Below are positions 13,402-25,700 of a DNA stretch of 64,000 nucleotides, piece by piece. Origin of the DNA: Callorhinus ursinus (lineage: Eukaryota; Chordata; Mammalia; Carnivora; Otariidae); the NCBI RefSeq assembly GCF_003265705.1, contig NW_020313168.1, forward strand, positions 4,967,862-5,031,861, in the 5' to 3' direction. The first letter of the stretch is position 1, and each line of letters begins with the position of its first letter. The notes beneath the pieces were generated by a model. The model worked only from the letters and a program-made list of their open reading frames with translations, was not told the DNA's origin and made no database searches. Position numbers and translations under genes: made by a program.

Positions 13402-13507
13402 AAAGTTAGGGGTGGGCCTGGTACAGAAAATAGAGAAGGCAGGACATATAAAGGGGCATTGAATGCCGCTACTCACTGTCCCTAACAAGCTGACCTCTTT
13501 CCATTTA

Positions 13508-13706
13508 TTTTTTTTTTAAAGATTTTATTTATTTATTTGACAGAGACAGACACAGCGAGAGAGGGAACACAAGCAGGGGGAGTGGGAGAGGGAGAAGCAG
13601 GCTTCCCGCGGAGCAGGGAGCCCGATGTGGGGCTCGATCCCAGGACCCTGGGACCATGACCTGAGCCGAAGGCAGACGCTTAACGACTGAGCCACCCAGG
13701 CGCCCC
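13508..13706 (-). mobile_element. CAN-SINE
   Basis: Reverse copy with a 17-base target duplication TGACCTCTTTCCATTTA at 13,491 and 13,707. Confidence 0.96.
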
Positions 13707-14185
13707 TGACCTCTTTCCATTTAATCCAGCATTCCCCTAAGGCACCAAAAGTCTCTTCCAGCAGAGGGGACGTTTCCAACAACTCCAGTCCTGGAGTGGT
13801 TCCGAGGTACACTCACTCTAGAAACACTGCTGCTGTATGTCTCTGGAAAAGTCTGCATCGTCTAGGAGACGTCCCTCCAGCTGAGCCGATTCTAGCCCAA
13901 CATGGTCTTTGAACTATTTGACAATTCTGTCAATTGTAGGAAGTTGACAGCCACGCAGATTCTGTCCTGCTGCCCAACCTGTGGAAAAACCTGTTTTGCC
14001 CCCGTTTGCAATTCCCGGTTAGCAATCCTTACTCTATATTAATCTGTGCCTCTGCACCTTCTCTTTTGAATAAATTCTTACATCTGCCCGGTCCTCTCAT
14101 GAGTAGTAAAAAATCCTTAACACATTTTCAGGTTTCCTATCCATATGAGAGTCACGATCTTACCTTTTACCGAAAATGATCTCTT

Positions 14186-14377
14186 ATTTTTTCAAAGATT
14201 TCATTTATTTATTTGACAGAGAGAGAGCACACAAGCAAGGGGAGTGGCAGGCAGAGGGAGAGGGAGAAGCAGGCTCCCCGAGGAGCAGGGAGCCGACTCG
14301 GGACTCGATTCCAGGACCCTGGGATCATGACCTGAGCCAAAGGCAGATGCCTCACCGACTGAGCCACCCAGGCGCCC
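14186..14377 (-). mobile_element. CAN-SINE
   Basis: Reverse copy ending GAGCCACCCAGGCGCCC. Imperfect target repeat GAAAATRATCT. Confidence 0.93.
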
Positions 14378-15699
14378 TGAAAATAATCTTTTAACAATTT
14401 TATCTGCATGTAAGGTCTCATGCATCCTGTTGGCAGGTATATAAAGACTAAAGTCAAAAGCCTTAAAAAGGAGAGGAAACGACCTTACTGAATGTGAAAC
14501 AGTGGTGAAGGTTGGAAACCCATTTGGAGAGTCTGTTTCCACTAGAACCCGTTTCTCTGGATCTCACATGGCACACAAGCACACGCTGCAGCAGCATTGG
14601 CTGGCCCCTGAGAACCAGGAAGCTAGAATTCTGGATTATCCGGCCCCCTCTCCACACCCACCCCACCCCCCGCCCCCTCTGCAGGCTTTCCATAGCTCCA
14701 AGTTCAACCCACCCCTGAGGTGGTGAGCGGCACAGACTGTTCCGTAGCTCAGCTTGCACCCAGGAGCCCACCTAGATCTCCACGCTCCGGAAGTCAGAGA
14801 GAACACTGACCCCGAGAGCCTTCTCCAGAGCAGGGGGGTGAGACGAAACAGACACTCCTTGCTGGTGAACCAGGGCTGAGGGTAAGAAAATGCCTCCCCC
14901 CCCCCCCCCCGTACACTTCATTTGCCTGGCATTGCAAGCAGGCACCAGGATGTAGGGTAATTGCTCATGGCAAGTGCACAGGGGAATTCGGGTCAGTTAA
15001 GGGTCAATTAAGGCAGAGCTATGATTTGACCCCGGTCTATTCAGAAAATGTTTATAGAGTCATTGTATGAGCACTTACAGGTTAGGTGTATTCAGAGAGA
15101 GAGAGAGATTCAATTAGTACTGAGAGGGACTTTTCTCCTTGCTCCCAGCCCATCCCCTGGAATAGTGCACCGAGTTCCGGTGCATGGTATGGAGCAAAGG
15201 AAGCCCATCGTGCGTCTGTATTACTCCCAGCCACTCAGAAGCATGTCTTACCTTTTTCATCCTGCCTGGGGAAGGCAGTTTAAGCATTTATTGGTGCGTG
15301 TCCTGGGTGAAGGCCAAGGACGTTGGGTACAGAACGGGAAGTTGTGCATTCCCTTGAATATACCCTGTCATGTGTGTTCACACATGGTCCTGTGACTTTC
15401 GGGGCTTATTATTCCAAGCTGCATCTTTCCCATTTCAACTGCTGGGAAACACCTGTGTGGTTCAGTGTCCTGAGAGCAATATTTAAAAAATTAATAACCC
15501 GCAGTTCTTTATGGGGGGCTGCTTCTCTGAATTTTCTCAGTTTTCTACAACCAAACTCGGTATTATTCCTCTGAGTTGCACATTTCCTCTAAGCATTATG
15601 TCTTTTATTCTTCATATCAAAGCAGAGTTAATGATTTCTCAGAGGTGCTACTATGTAATCTCCAGGTCACTTGGATGGGTCTCCAAGCTGATGGCTCAT

Positions 15700-15800
15700 T
15701 TGGATCTAGGGCAAGGTGCTTGCTCACAAAGGCAATTTCCCCAACGGTAAAATGGGGTTGACAACAATGCCCAGCGCCTCAAGTAGCTTCGAGAGCATTA
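15700..15800 (+). mobile_element. MIR fragment
   Basis: GGGCAAGGTGCTTGC followed by GGTAAAATGGGGTTGACAAC matches the MIR core order. Confidence 0.55.
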
Positions 15801-16455
15801 CTGCACATGGACAGCCCCCAGGGGCCTGGCTCAGCCCTCTCATCTGCACTCATGCTGCTCAGGGCTGTCAAGGCCATGACTGCAGAAGAGAAGCAGGCAA
15901 GGTTGAGCCAAATGACTGTAAATCAGTCCTCCACTTGTCCACACATTGGAATCACCAGGGGAACTAAAAAAAAAAAAAAAAAAATACCCCCGCTGGAAAA
16001 ATAGCCAGCCCCAGAGAGTCTGGCTTCGTCATTTTCAATGCAATCTGGGCACTGGGGTGTAGCACAGCTCCCCAAGTGATTCTGATGTGCACCAGGATTG
16101 AGAGCTATGTGTGACTCTGGAACACTTTGGAAGTGAGACTGTCCTTGTAGCTCTAGTCTCTGGTGACACAATGTCCTTTGAGGGAAGATTGCTAGAGGGA
16201 TCTCCGAGCTAAACAGATTCCCTGTACTCTTCTTGTAAAGGTCACGTTGTGCATGGAAGCCACGCAAGGATCTTCCAGCCCATGCAGCTGCCCGGGGTCC
16301 GCAAGGGTTTGGAATCTGGTAAAAGTGAGGTTCCCTATAACGTGTGCGTGTTTGTCATAAAGCTCTATGTGCAGAAATTGGCTTCCGAGACAATGAAAAG
16401 GAAAGTAAACTTGTTTGAACAAAAGGAATTTCTCTTCCTTCAAGCCACGCCAGCC

Positions 16456-16461
16456 TATAAG
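16456..16461 (+). promoter_or_regulatory. Possible TATA-like box of ST6GALNAC1
   Basis: The sequence CCTATAAGCC lies 166-171 bases before the ST6GALNAC1 ATG. Its position would place a start site near 16,485-16,490, with a 5' UTR of about 140 bases and no CpG island. This is inferred only from the motif and spacing; the start could equally lie elsewhere or in an upstream untranslated exon. Confidence 0.3.
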
Positions 16462-16626
16462 CCTTCACAAAGCAGGGAGGGCAGCTCCTGATAGACTGAG
16501 TGGCTCATTGTTAAGACAAGAGGTGTGCACTCCCTGGCCAGGAGACCTCAGCACTCAAACTGTTTATCTGCGGTCTATATCGAAGCTCCGGGATATGCAG
16601 AACCTTGCAGCGCCTGACCCACCACC

Positions 16627-16757
16627 ATGAGGACCTGGCTGCCTCGACTCAGTCTTCTGGACCATGCCACCCAATGGCTCTTGCTTTTGGCCATGTTGGT
16701 CTTCTTCATCTTCATGCTGCCCTCCTTTATGAAGGAGCCCAATACAAAACCTTCCAG
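16627..16757 (+). CDS. ST6GALNAC1: ST6GALNAC1 coding exon 1
   Basis: This exon encodes the cytosolic tail and membrane anchor, starting [11 protein letters not shown] and containing [18 protein letters not shown]. It ends in KEPNTKPS plus two bases (AG) before the donor GTAAGG, so intron 1 is phase 2. The ATG sits in the context CCACCACCATGA and is the first start that gives the type II topology expected of the family. The match to the human N-terminus, especially the PSF.KEP..KPSR stretch before the splice, fixes the identity. Intron 1 (16758-30080, 13.3 kb) separates it from the rest of the gene. Confidence 0.95.
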
Positions 16758-19700
16758 GTAAGGTTCTGACCCTTTCCAAATTCCTCATAATTTACTGGAG
16801 GCATATTAAAAGACTAGCCCAGGGAAGCCCGGGGAGCTCTGAGACACTACCGTGTCCACACGGGGTGTCAGGAATCAGGAATGTTGTAAACAACCACTGG
16901 CAAGGAAGATCCAAGGGGGCACCTAGGGGACACACAGGGGGCATGAGTGGGAAAACCAAGGTGTCCGGGTGCCTGGCAGCATGTCCAGGGGAAATGCGGG
17001 CAGGAGTTGGCAAACTATGGGTCTGGGTCTCCGGAAGGCACAGACAGGAGACAACTTCCCCTCCGGGACTGTGAGTAATAATGGCGACTTTGGGGATAGT
17101 TCCCTCATGCCATTCGCTGTGTCCTAAAGCAAAAGATTTATCCCATGGATGCCATTCACTTTCAAATAATACTCTCCCTGGGGAGTTGTCAGAAAATGGG
17201 AGACCTCTCACTTAGCTTAAATCTGGGCTTTAAGTTCATCCTTCAAAAGGACCTTAGAGACCAGTTTTCTTATAAAATCAACACATCTCCAGCTGTGGAA
17301 GACCCTTTTCTTTCCGGACTCAAGTTTTTTTGGAATGACTTTATTTCACTGTTCTTTTTTTTTTTTTTTTTTTTTTAATTTGTGAGAGAGAAAGGGCACA
17401 ATCAGGGGAAGCTGCAGGCAGAGTAGGCAGAGGGAGAAGCAAGATCCTCGCGGAGCAGGGAGACCGATGTGGGGCTCGATCCCAGGACCCTGGGATAAAG
17501 ACCTGAGCCGCCGGCAGACGCTTAACCGACTGAGCCACCCGGGCGTCCCTATTTCACTGTTCCTAAATTTTTTTGAAAGTAATACATGCTCTCATAATGT
17601 TTAGAAAAATCCAAGCAAGAAGTGAAGGTCTCTCCATCACACCCCCATGCCTACCCACTCTTAAGGGGTGACCATACTTGATTCTTTGGTGTACGTATAA
17701 TTATTACATAATTGTAGGCAACACTGCTATTCTAAAATGCCTTATGTACATTAACTAATTCTGATGGTTATGAATATACAGAGACACAGAGAACTGACTT
17801 GAACCGCCCAAGGTCACCCCGCTAGGAAGTCACAGGGCCAGGATTCAAACCCTGATATTTTGCTTCCATAGCCTGTGCTTTTTACCTTATGCTACACAAG
17901 CCCTTACAACGGATGGATAAGTGGATGGGCACATAGGCAGATAGAAAGCTATCACCCCATACACACTGTTCCATGGGCTGGCTTTTTAAATCGACACTAT
18001 GCCTTGGACATTCTTCCTTGTTGACACATAGAAATCTACTCCCATCTTACTCATGATGCATGGCACGGATATAAGTTTACTTAACCAATCTTTAGCAGTT
18101 GACCCTTGGGTTGACCTTATTGGGTTGCCACTGGCTCTTCACACACTTACGTAGGTATTTGAGTAGGCAGATTTCTAGAAGTGGAATTGCCAAGGCAATG
18201 GATACATTCACAGCAAATGTCAACAGATGCCGTCAGATCACCCTCTGAGATGGCTACAGCAACAGGTGTGCATGTTCACAGAAGGGCTAGCCTTCAAAAG
18301 GAAGGGGAGGTCTTCTCTGTGGCTGACCCCGATTCTTGCCCCCCCCTCCCTCCATCTTCCTCCACCTCTGCCCACCCCTCCTGCCCCACCCGCCAAGCCC
18401 TGGGTCTTTGCTCTGACCTGGTGGGGGAAAGAGCTCTGAACCAAGAGGACACCTGGAGCTCTAAAATGGATGAGACTGAATTGGGGGGTTTAGGTGTTTT
18501 TTTTTTTTCTTTTAGTCTTTTCTGTAATTTTTTTTAGACTGGAGTTTTAATCATGAAAGATGACTGTAAAGTTATTGAACTGCCCAAGGCATTAGAGATG
18601 AGGGAGAAGGGCACACACTGGGACTTCTCAGTAAACTATCTCCGTAACTAAGCTGCAAACTGAGTGACAGAGAGGGAGCCCCCTGAGAGCAGAGGCCCCT
18701 GGAGGGAAGGATGTGTGTTCGTTGAAAGCTTCGGTGAGAAGAGCAGTCTCAGGTCTCCGGGGCAGGTAGGGCTCTGATAAGGCGCGTGGGGAGAATAGTT
18801 CAAACAGGGAGGCCGACCCACTTAGGTGTCCTCTTGGCTGAGCCTCGGACGAACACACCTTGCAGAAATGAGGGGCTCACTCTAGGGAGCAGAGGAAGGG
18901 TATCTCAGGAGGGTGGGGCCAAGGGTGGACGCCAAGAGGGCTTTTAGGCAGGGAGGCGACCTCACGAAAGTGGCATGGTGCAATGGTCAGTCTGTGCGAA
19001 GGGAACAGGATAGATTGGAAGGAGGAGTGAGTCACCACTTCGGCCTGACATGGTGGCAACCAAGGGACAGACATCACAAGCAGATTATCCTTCCGAGAAG
19101 GGAGGGGCTGAGGCTGACAAGGGCCCTCATGGGTGGTTTTAGCCTTTGAAACGTAAGGTGCAGAGGACCTGGGGTGGGAGGGTAGGAAGAATAATGGATA
19201 AGTGGATGGGCACATAGGCAGATAGATAGCTATCACCCCATACACACTGTTCCACGGGCTGGCTTTTTAAATCGACACTATGCCTTGGACATTCTTTCTT
19301 GTTGACACATGGAAATCTACTCCCATCTTACTCATGATGCATGGCACGGATATAAGTTTACTTAACCAATCTTTAGCAGTTGACCCTTGGGTTGACCTTA
19401 CTGGGTTGCCAGTAGAGGCTCCTGCAATGGTTTAGGGTGGGAGCCCCGGGTGGGGAGGCTCTGGCGGAAGGACGTTAGGGAAGCGGAAAATCGGGAGACA
19501 CTTTGATGAAGGAGAGGGGTGGGAGGGAGAGACAAGTCACCTTGTTGATGACGAGTGTGCAGTTAGAGACGAGAGGCAGGGGGCGGGTGGGGGCCACAGC
19601 ACCTCTCCCCACAGGGCTGCCCAGGAAAAGTAAAATCAGATAAAAGGGAGTTGTAAAATGCCAACCCAAATGTAGTTATCAGTGGTTTCTGAAGGTCACT

Positions 19701-22700
19701 GTTACCGAGGTGTTTGCATGTTTATGACACATGATTATCATTTCAGAGCTGGAGATTTCCCAAAACCCTAACCTCTGTTCAGGAGCTTTCTGTGGGTTCT
19801 TTCTGATCTTCACAATTGTCGCCCAAGGTTAGCATTTTTATTCTTTTACAAAAATGAAGGATATGAGGCTCAAAATGTTAAGCCTAGGGGCGCCTGGCTG
19901 GCTTCGGGGTTGGTGGAGCATGCGACTCTTGATCTCGGGGTTGATCTCCACACACGCTGGGTGTGGAGATGACTTAAAAAAATACAATCTTAAAAAAATT
20001 TTTCCAAAAAGTTAAGCCTAATTCCACCCAGCCAGAAAGTGGCAAACCGGAGATTTGAACACAGGGGATTTGGGCTCCAAAATCCATGCTTCTCCACTCC
20101 CTCAGATGTGTTGACTCTCAAGAGACTCAAAAGTCTAATGGAGCAGAAAGACATAGACCAGAGAGGGTGCGTGATATTAGTTGTCGTGATAAATCACCAC
20201 AGTTAAGTCACATGTGTCAAGTGCCATGGGAGCAAACTGAAAAGTCATTTCAACCCCGGGGGGCAGGGTGAGAACATCCTGGAGATGGTGGTGTTTGCAG
20301 AGTGCCTGAAGGCAGTGTGACATTTCAGCACACAGGAACATTGCACAATAAGAAAGCAGGGGGAGCAATGGTGTAGACGTGGGGTGGCTGATGACTAAGG
20401 TAACTCATGCTGACTGGGGGCTTGACAGGCCAGGCACTGGTCTCCAAAACCCCTGATTAGCGACCACATATCAAGGCTTTGGGGTAAATACTATTATTAA
20501 CAACACCCTCTTTGGCAGATAAGAGAGGTTAGGCAAATTATCCAAGGTCACCTTGGTCACTTAAGTTCAGACCCCAGCCAGCTAGCTCCAGAGTCCACGC
20601 TCCCAATCACAGCCCCGGGCTGGCTGGCGTCACTCCCCCAGACCCCAGCCACTCCCTCACCCCCCACTCCCCGTGCCTGGCTTCCTCTATCACACCCGTC
20701 AGAACACATTGTCATGAACCCAAAGTTTGTTTCCTGCCAGACAATGAATTTCCTGGGGGTAGGGATGGCCTTATTTGTCTCTTTCCTCAGTAATTCGAAC
20801 AGGTCCTGGACTCGGGGCAGGCCTAATTCGGTGTTTTTTGAATGGTTGTTGATGAAAGAGTGCGCGGCCCTCAGGAATGTACCAACAGTTTAAACTTTAT
20901 TCTATGGCTACGGAAACCTTTAGCCGTAAGGGAGGAACTTGATGACATTTGTGCGTTGTGCAGACTCCTCTGTTACCAGATCATAGGGTAGGCAGTGGGG
21001 GGAAGGTGGTCTCAGGGGGGCTGGGTTAGAGGCTCCTGCAATGGTTTAGGGTGGGAGCCCTGGGTGGGGAGGCTCTGGCGGAAGGACGTTGGGGAGAAAG
21101 GACTGAGAATTGGTCAGACCAGCTGGATTTGGCAATAGGATAGGGTAGTATGATACCAAACCGAGGGTATTGGACTACCTCTCATATCTTCTGAATTTGG
21201 TCCCAGTCTCCAAGGTGCTCCCGAATATGCCGATACAACTAAGACCATGTCTCCACCTACTTAGGTTTCCTGGTCTGGAATGAATTTGCCTTCGAAGACT
21301 CTATGCCTTGTGTTGGCTTTAGAGCTGATGGGTAAGAGTGAGCTGTAAAATCAGGGCTATGGATTTTCTTTTTCTTTTATTTTCTTTTGGTCTAAGAAAT
21401 ATAACTTCATTTGCTATAACTGCCCGATTTCCAATCCTGGACCCCCATTCACCGAGCCTCAGGGAAACCTAATCTCAGCCGTTCTTGCTCCTCTGTCCGC
21501 CTTCCCAGGATGGCGTCGACGGCTTCTGGATACCTGGTGCGGTGCCAGGACCTGGGTGGGGGCAGCTGATTCTTAGCTGTCGTGTTGCCCTTGAGACCTC
21601 CATCACCTCCGCCTCTTGGCTCTTTCATGTCCACCTGCTCAGATGTGAGAATTTTCGGACGCTGTCTTCCTGAGATCAGCATGGTGTCGTTTCCTCTCGG
21701 GGTCTTATTAGACCCTAGGAACACTACAAGGAAGTAGGGTGCAGGAGCCCTCCGACCCTGGGACCCATGGGTCCCTCCCTTCTCTCCCTTGTCCTCTCCC
21801 TCAGGAACCTTTCTGGGGAGGAAACAGAGAAACCCTTCTCCGAGACATTCATCTATTCCACCAAATCTTCTCCCCACTTTAGGGCTTAGGTATGGGGGGA
21901 AGCCAGAGGTCCTGTAGGACGTCCTTTACTTTCCAGCTCTTATTGGCCACATGTGTCCATGGAGGCAATGAACATGGGGCTCCTAACAGCTGCCGGTGGG
22001 TGAGAAGTGGGCACCGGTGAGAAAAGGAGAAAATACAAGGAGGAAAACAATTAAATAGCATTCCAACATAGTAAACGACTACATTTGTAAGCCTAATAGG
22101 CGTAGGAAGGGGGATCTGGATGTGCACGCCCTAAGGTGCCACCAGCAGATTCTTTGAGAGGTTACAATCACAGGCTGATACCCTTCTCTGCTTAAATTCC
22201 TTTTCTGATTTTTCGGTAATGAGCACACATTGCCTTTATAAAAGGAAGAATAATTCAGCAAGGTTCGTTTTTTAAGAAAGATTCGGGAACAAAGACCCAT
22301 TTAGGTACCACCTCCATAGTGAAGTGCCCGTCTTCCCCAGCAGAACCTTGTCCCTAGGTGGTATCTACACTCTCTCCCACACATTTGACTAATAGCATCG
22401 GACCGCTAACTCTTTAGAGATAGCAGCTATTTATGTTCATCTCTGCTCCCCTCTTAGGTCTGGGGCTGCTGCTTCTTTTTTTTTTTTTTTTTAAGATTTT
22501 TTATTTATTTGACAGAGAGAGCACAAGCAGAGGGAGAGAGAGGGAGAAGCAGGCTCCCTGCTGAGCAAGGAGCCCGATGTGGGGCTCGATCCCAGGACCC
22601 TGGGATCATGACCTGGGCCGAAGGTAGCTGTTTAACCAACTGAGCCACCCAGGTGGCCCAGGTCTGGGGCTTCTTAAGATCAGTGACCATTGCTCTCTCA

Positions 22701-25700
22701 TCTTTAATCCTTAACAGATAGTCCTAAATGCCTGGCATCTAATCACCACTCAATAAATATCTGTGGACTAAATGTTGCCTTGCGTTTTCAAATTTTCAAA
22801 GAATTTTCGATAAGATGTCTCATTTAGTTTTCATGTTTCTCCCTTTATTTATTTTTTTATTATTAAGCTGACGTGCACATGTTCCAAATAGTATTGCAAA
22901 TTTTACACCAACATTGAGTGGTTCCCATGCCTTCTCCCTAGTCCAGAATCCTGATTCCCAAGGTACCTACTTCAATTCTTTCTGCTCTTTCTTTTGGTAT
23001 TTACCATCCTATTTCTAAGTCACATGCCTACCTGCCACTTCTTGACTTCTCAATTAAGTGGTTTAGGGCTGTAAATGAAATATCACTTACCCATGGCCTT
23101 GACGCCTGTCGCCCTTTCAGGCTTTCACGTCTGGACACGTGAACCCAAACGGGAGCGGATGGGGACTCTGACGGTCACTGTGTGTCATCCACGTTAGCAC
23201 CTGACCCACTTGAATAACATGGTATTTTTCCAAGAGCCTTTTATACACCGTGAAGTCCTCACAACAGTATTGTGAGACTGGTATTAAGATTCCCATCTAG
23301 GGGCGCCTGGGTGGCTCAGTCGGTGAAGCGTCTGCCTTCGGCTCAGGTCATGGTCCCAGGGTCCTGGCATCGAGCCCTGCGTTGGCCTCCTTGCTCAACA
23401 GGGAGCCTGCTTCTCCCTCTCCTTCTGCCACTCCCCCTGCTCGTGTTCTCTCTCTCTCTGTCAAATAAATAAATAAAATCTTAAAAAAAAAAAAAAGGAT
23501 TCCCATCTAATGGATGAGAAAACAGGGGCTCTAAGAGTTCCGTGACTTGCCCAAGGTCACACAGCTGGCTGGTTAGTGGCCGGGCTGGAACTCAAGCAGG
23601 CTCCTTCCCGCACCAGTGTGCACCACCGCCCATTTGCCAAGCGCCAAGAACTTAGTTTTCTGTCAGACTTTCAAGTTCAATACATGAGGACAGCCAGAGG
23701 CTAAGTCTTGGCACGGCAGGCAGCTCCCCTCAGCCACCTCGCAGGAGACGGGCAGCCTGCTCTGAGCCGTCAGGAAACCTGATCCTGAAGTTCTTAAATG
23801 CCACCACGCTTGTGGGGTTTGGCAGCTTCTCCGGGAGCTCTTCCGGCCCCAACGGAGGGCAGGGGTAGCTGCCCACTGGACTCCCTTGTTCTTCTCCTTC
23901 CTCCCTTGGGCAGAGGGATGGCAAAGGGGAGGAATGCTATTTTCCCCCAAGGTCATTATCTCGAACATGCCAGGCTAAAAATGTCACCGGGACTCGGGCT
24001 AACCCCTGAAACAAAGTTTACTCGCAGGTGTCATTAGCCCCAAAAGAGCTAAGCGAGGTACCAGAACCAGGCGATGAAAACTGACTTTGCTTTAAACAAT
24101 CTTGGTTCGAGAGGAGAGTTTCCCAGCCACAGGACCACGTGATCTCATCTTGTATCTGTGATTCTGGACCTTTATGTACCTGCCATTGTTTTGTTTAAAA
24201 CATTTTCTTCCCCAGTTACCTCCATCCCACCCACCACCACCCCTGTTCAAGGTCTTCCCTACTCTCCTTAACTCTCAAGACTCACCCCTGTGGTGAGAGC
24301 TATGTGTTTGTGTCTGTGTTTATGTATCGTAGGGAGGGAGCACGTCCAAATTTTAAACCAGCTTCCCATCTCCCGGGCCATGGTTAGATGAAAGGGATTT
24401 CAGAGAATGCTCTGGGCCCCTCTGCTGGGGGAGAGCTTTGGAAATTGGATCCAGCTACTAAAGCACTAGGAACAGTGGCTTAGATGTGTTTTTCCTCTTC
24501 TGTTCCCATTTTTATATTGTCCCCCATTAGGATTTAACTGGCCAGAAACTAAACAAATAAGACAATTGGCTTTGATTTGAAAAAAGAACATTTGAAATAA
24601 CAACAGAATACAGATTTCTGTATTTTTTTTTCCCCAGCCTACAAAGAGAATTAAGGCTAATTAAGGCAAAGTACAGGTTTTGGTGATCGAAGCAACTTGT
24701 GGACACATCTAAAGTGTCAAAGTAAAGTTCTAAAATGTAAACCATGCAAAAAGATTCAGGACTTCCGGAGGAAAATACACTGCAAAGTTTGGGGGTGGGG
24801 GGAAACAGAATGGCTGGTTTCCATTTCAGATAAGACCAGAGCCCCTAAAGAGCTATGCGGACACCAAGGGAGTTTTGGCAGCTCCGGACTGGGCTAACAA
24901 CAGCGTGCGGTACTGGAGGTGAGAGCTGCCCATCAAGGAGGTTGCTCAGCTGGGGGTGAGGGAAGGCAGTGCTGTGGGGGGAGGGGGTCCGTGTCATGAG
25001 GACGCCAGTGGAGGCGTGTGTGGGACCGGCCACTCCCCACAGGGCAGGGACACCTAGCCTGGAGTCTCTTCCAGTGTCTGTTCCACCGAATGGCAGAGCC
25101 CAGAATTATTAGGAAATCAAAGGGGTTTTGGTTTTTTGGGTTTCATTGAAGAATAACTGGTATACGATAGTGTATATCAGTTTCAGGTGTACAACATAAT
25201 GGTTGGATATTTATGTACATTATGAAATGCTCACCATCGGGCTAGTTTCCATTTGTCACCATACGAAGTCGTTACAGTATTATTGACTATATTCACCAGG
25301 CTTGTACTTCACATCCCCGTGTCTTATTTATTTTATTACGGGGAGATTGTCTTTCCCATCCCCCACCACCCCCCTCCCATCCCCCACCACCATCCCCCAC
25401 CACCATCCCCCACCACCATCCCCCACCACCATCACCACCACCATCACCACCACCATCCCCCACCACCACAGTGGCAACCACCACTCTACTCTTTGTATCT
25501 GTGAGTCTGTTTCTGTTTTGTTTTGTTTGTTATTTGTTTTTTTTATTTTTTATTTTTTATTTAAGATTAATTTATTTATTTGAGAGAGCGAGAATGAGAG
25601 AGAGAGAGTACATGAGAGGAGGGAGGGTCAGAGGGAGAAGCAAGCTCCTTGCTGAGCAGGGAGCCTGATGTGGGACTTGATCCCGGGACCCCAGGATCAT

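Larger units (their letters stand above)
1..16455. other. Intergenic region upstream of ST6GALNAC1
   Basis: No gene was recognised on either strand. It contains SINEs (listed), L1M-like fragments at 1.27-2.86 kb, a LINE-1 3' end at 9.54-9.93 kb, MIRs at 7.3 and 15.7 kb and purine tracts at 11.76-11.90 kb. The stretches 2.87-7.25, 7.7-9.5, 11.1-11.6, 11.9-12.9 and 14.4-16.4 kb look unique and non-coding. The ORFs in them are short and unrelated to families I know. Confidence 0.7.

Noticed and set aside
21449..21877. 142-codon minus-strand ORF in ST6GALNAC1 intron 1
   Set aside because: There is no family resemblance and no splice or promoter context. The length is plausible by chance in GC-rich intron.
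25253..25583. His/Pro-rich ORF resembling a low-complexity protein
   Set aside because: It is the CCCCCACCACCAT minisatellite read in frame.
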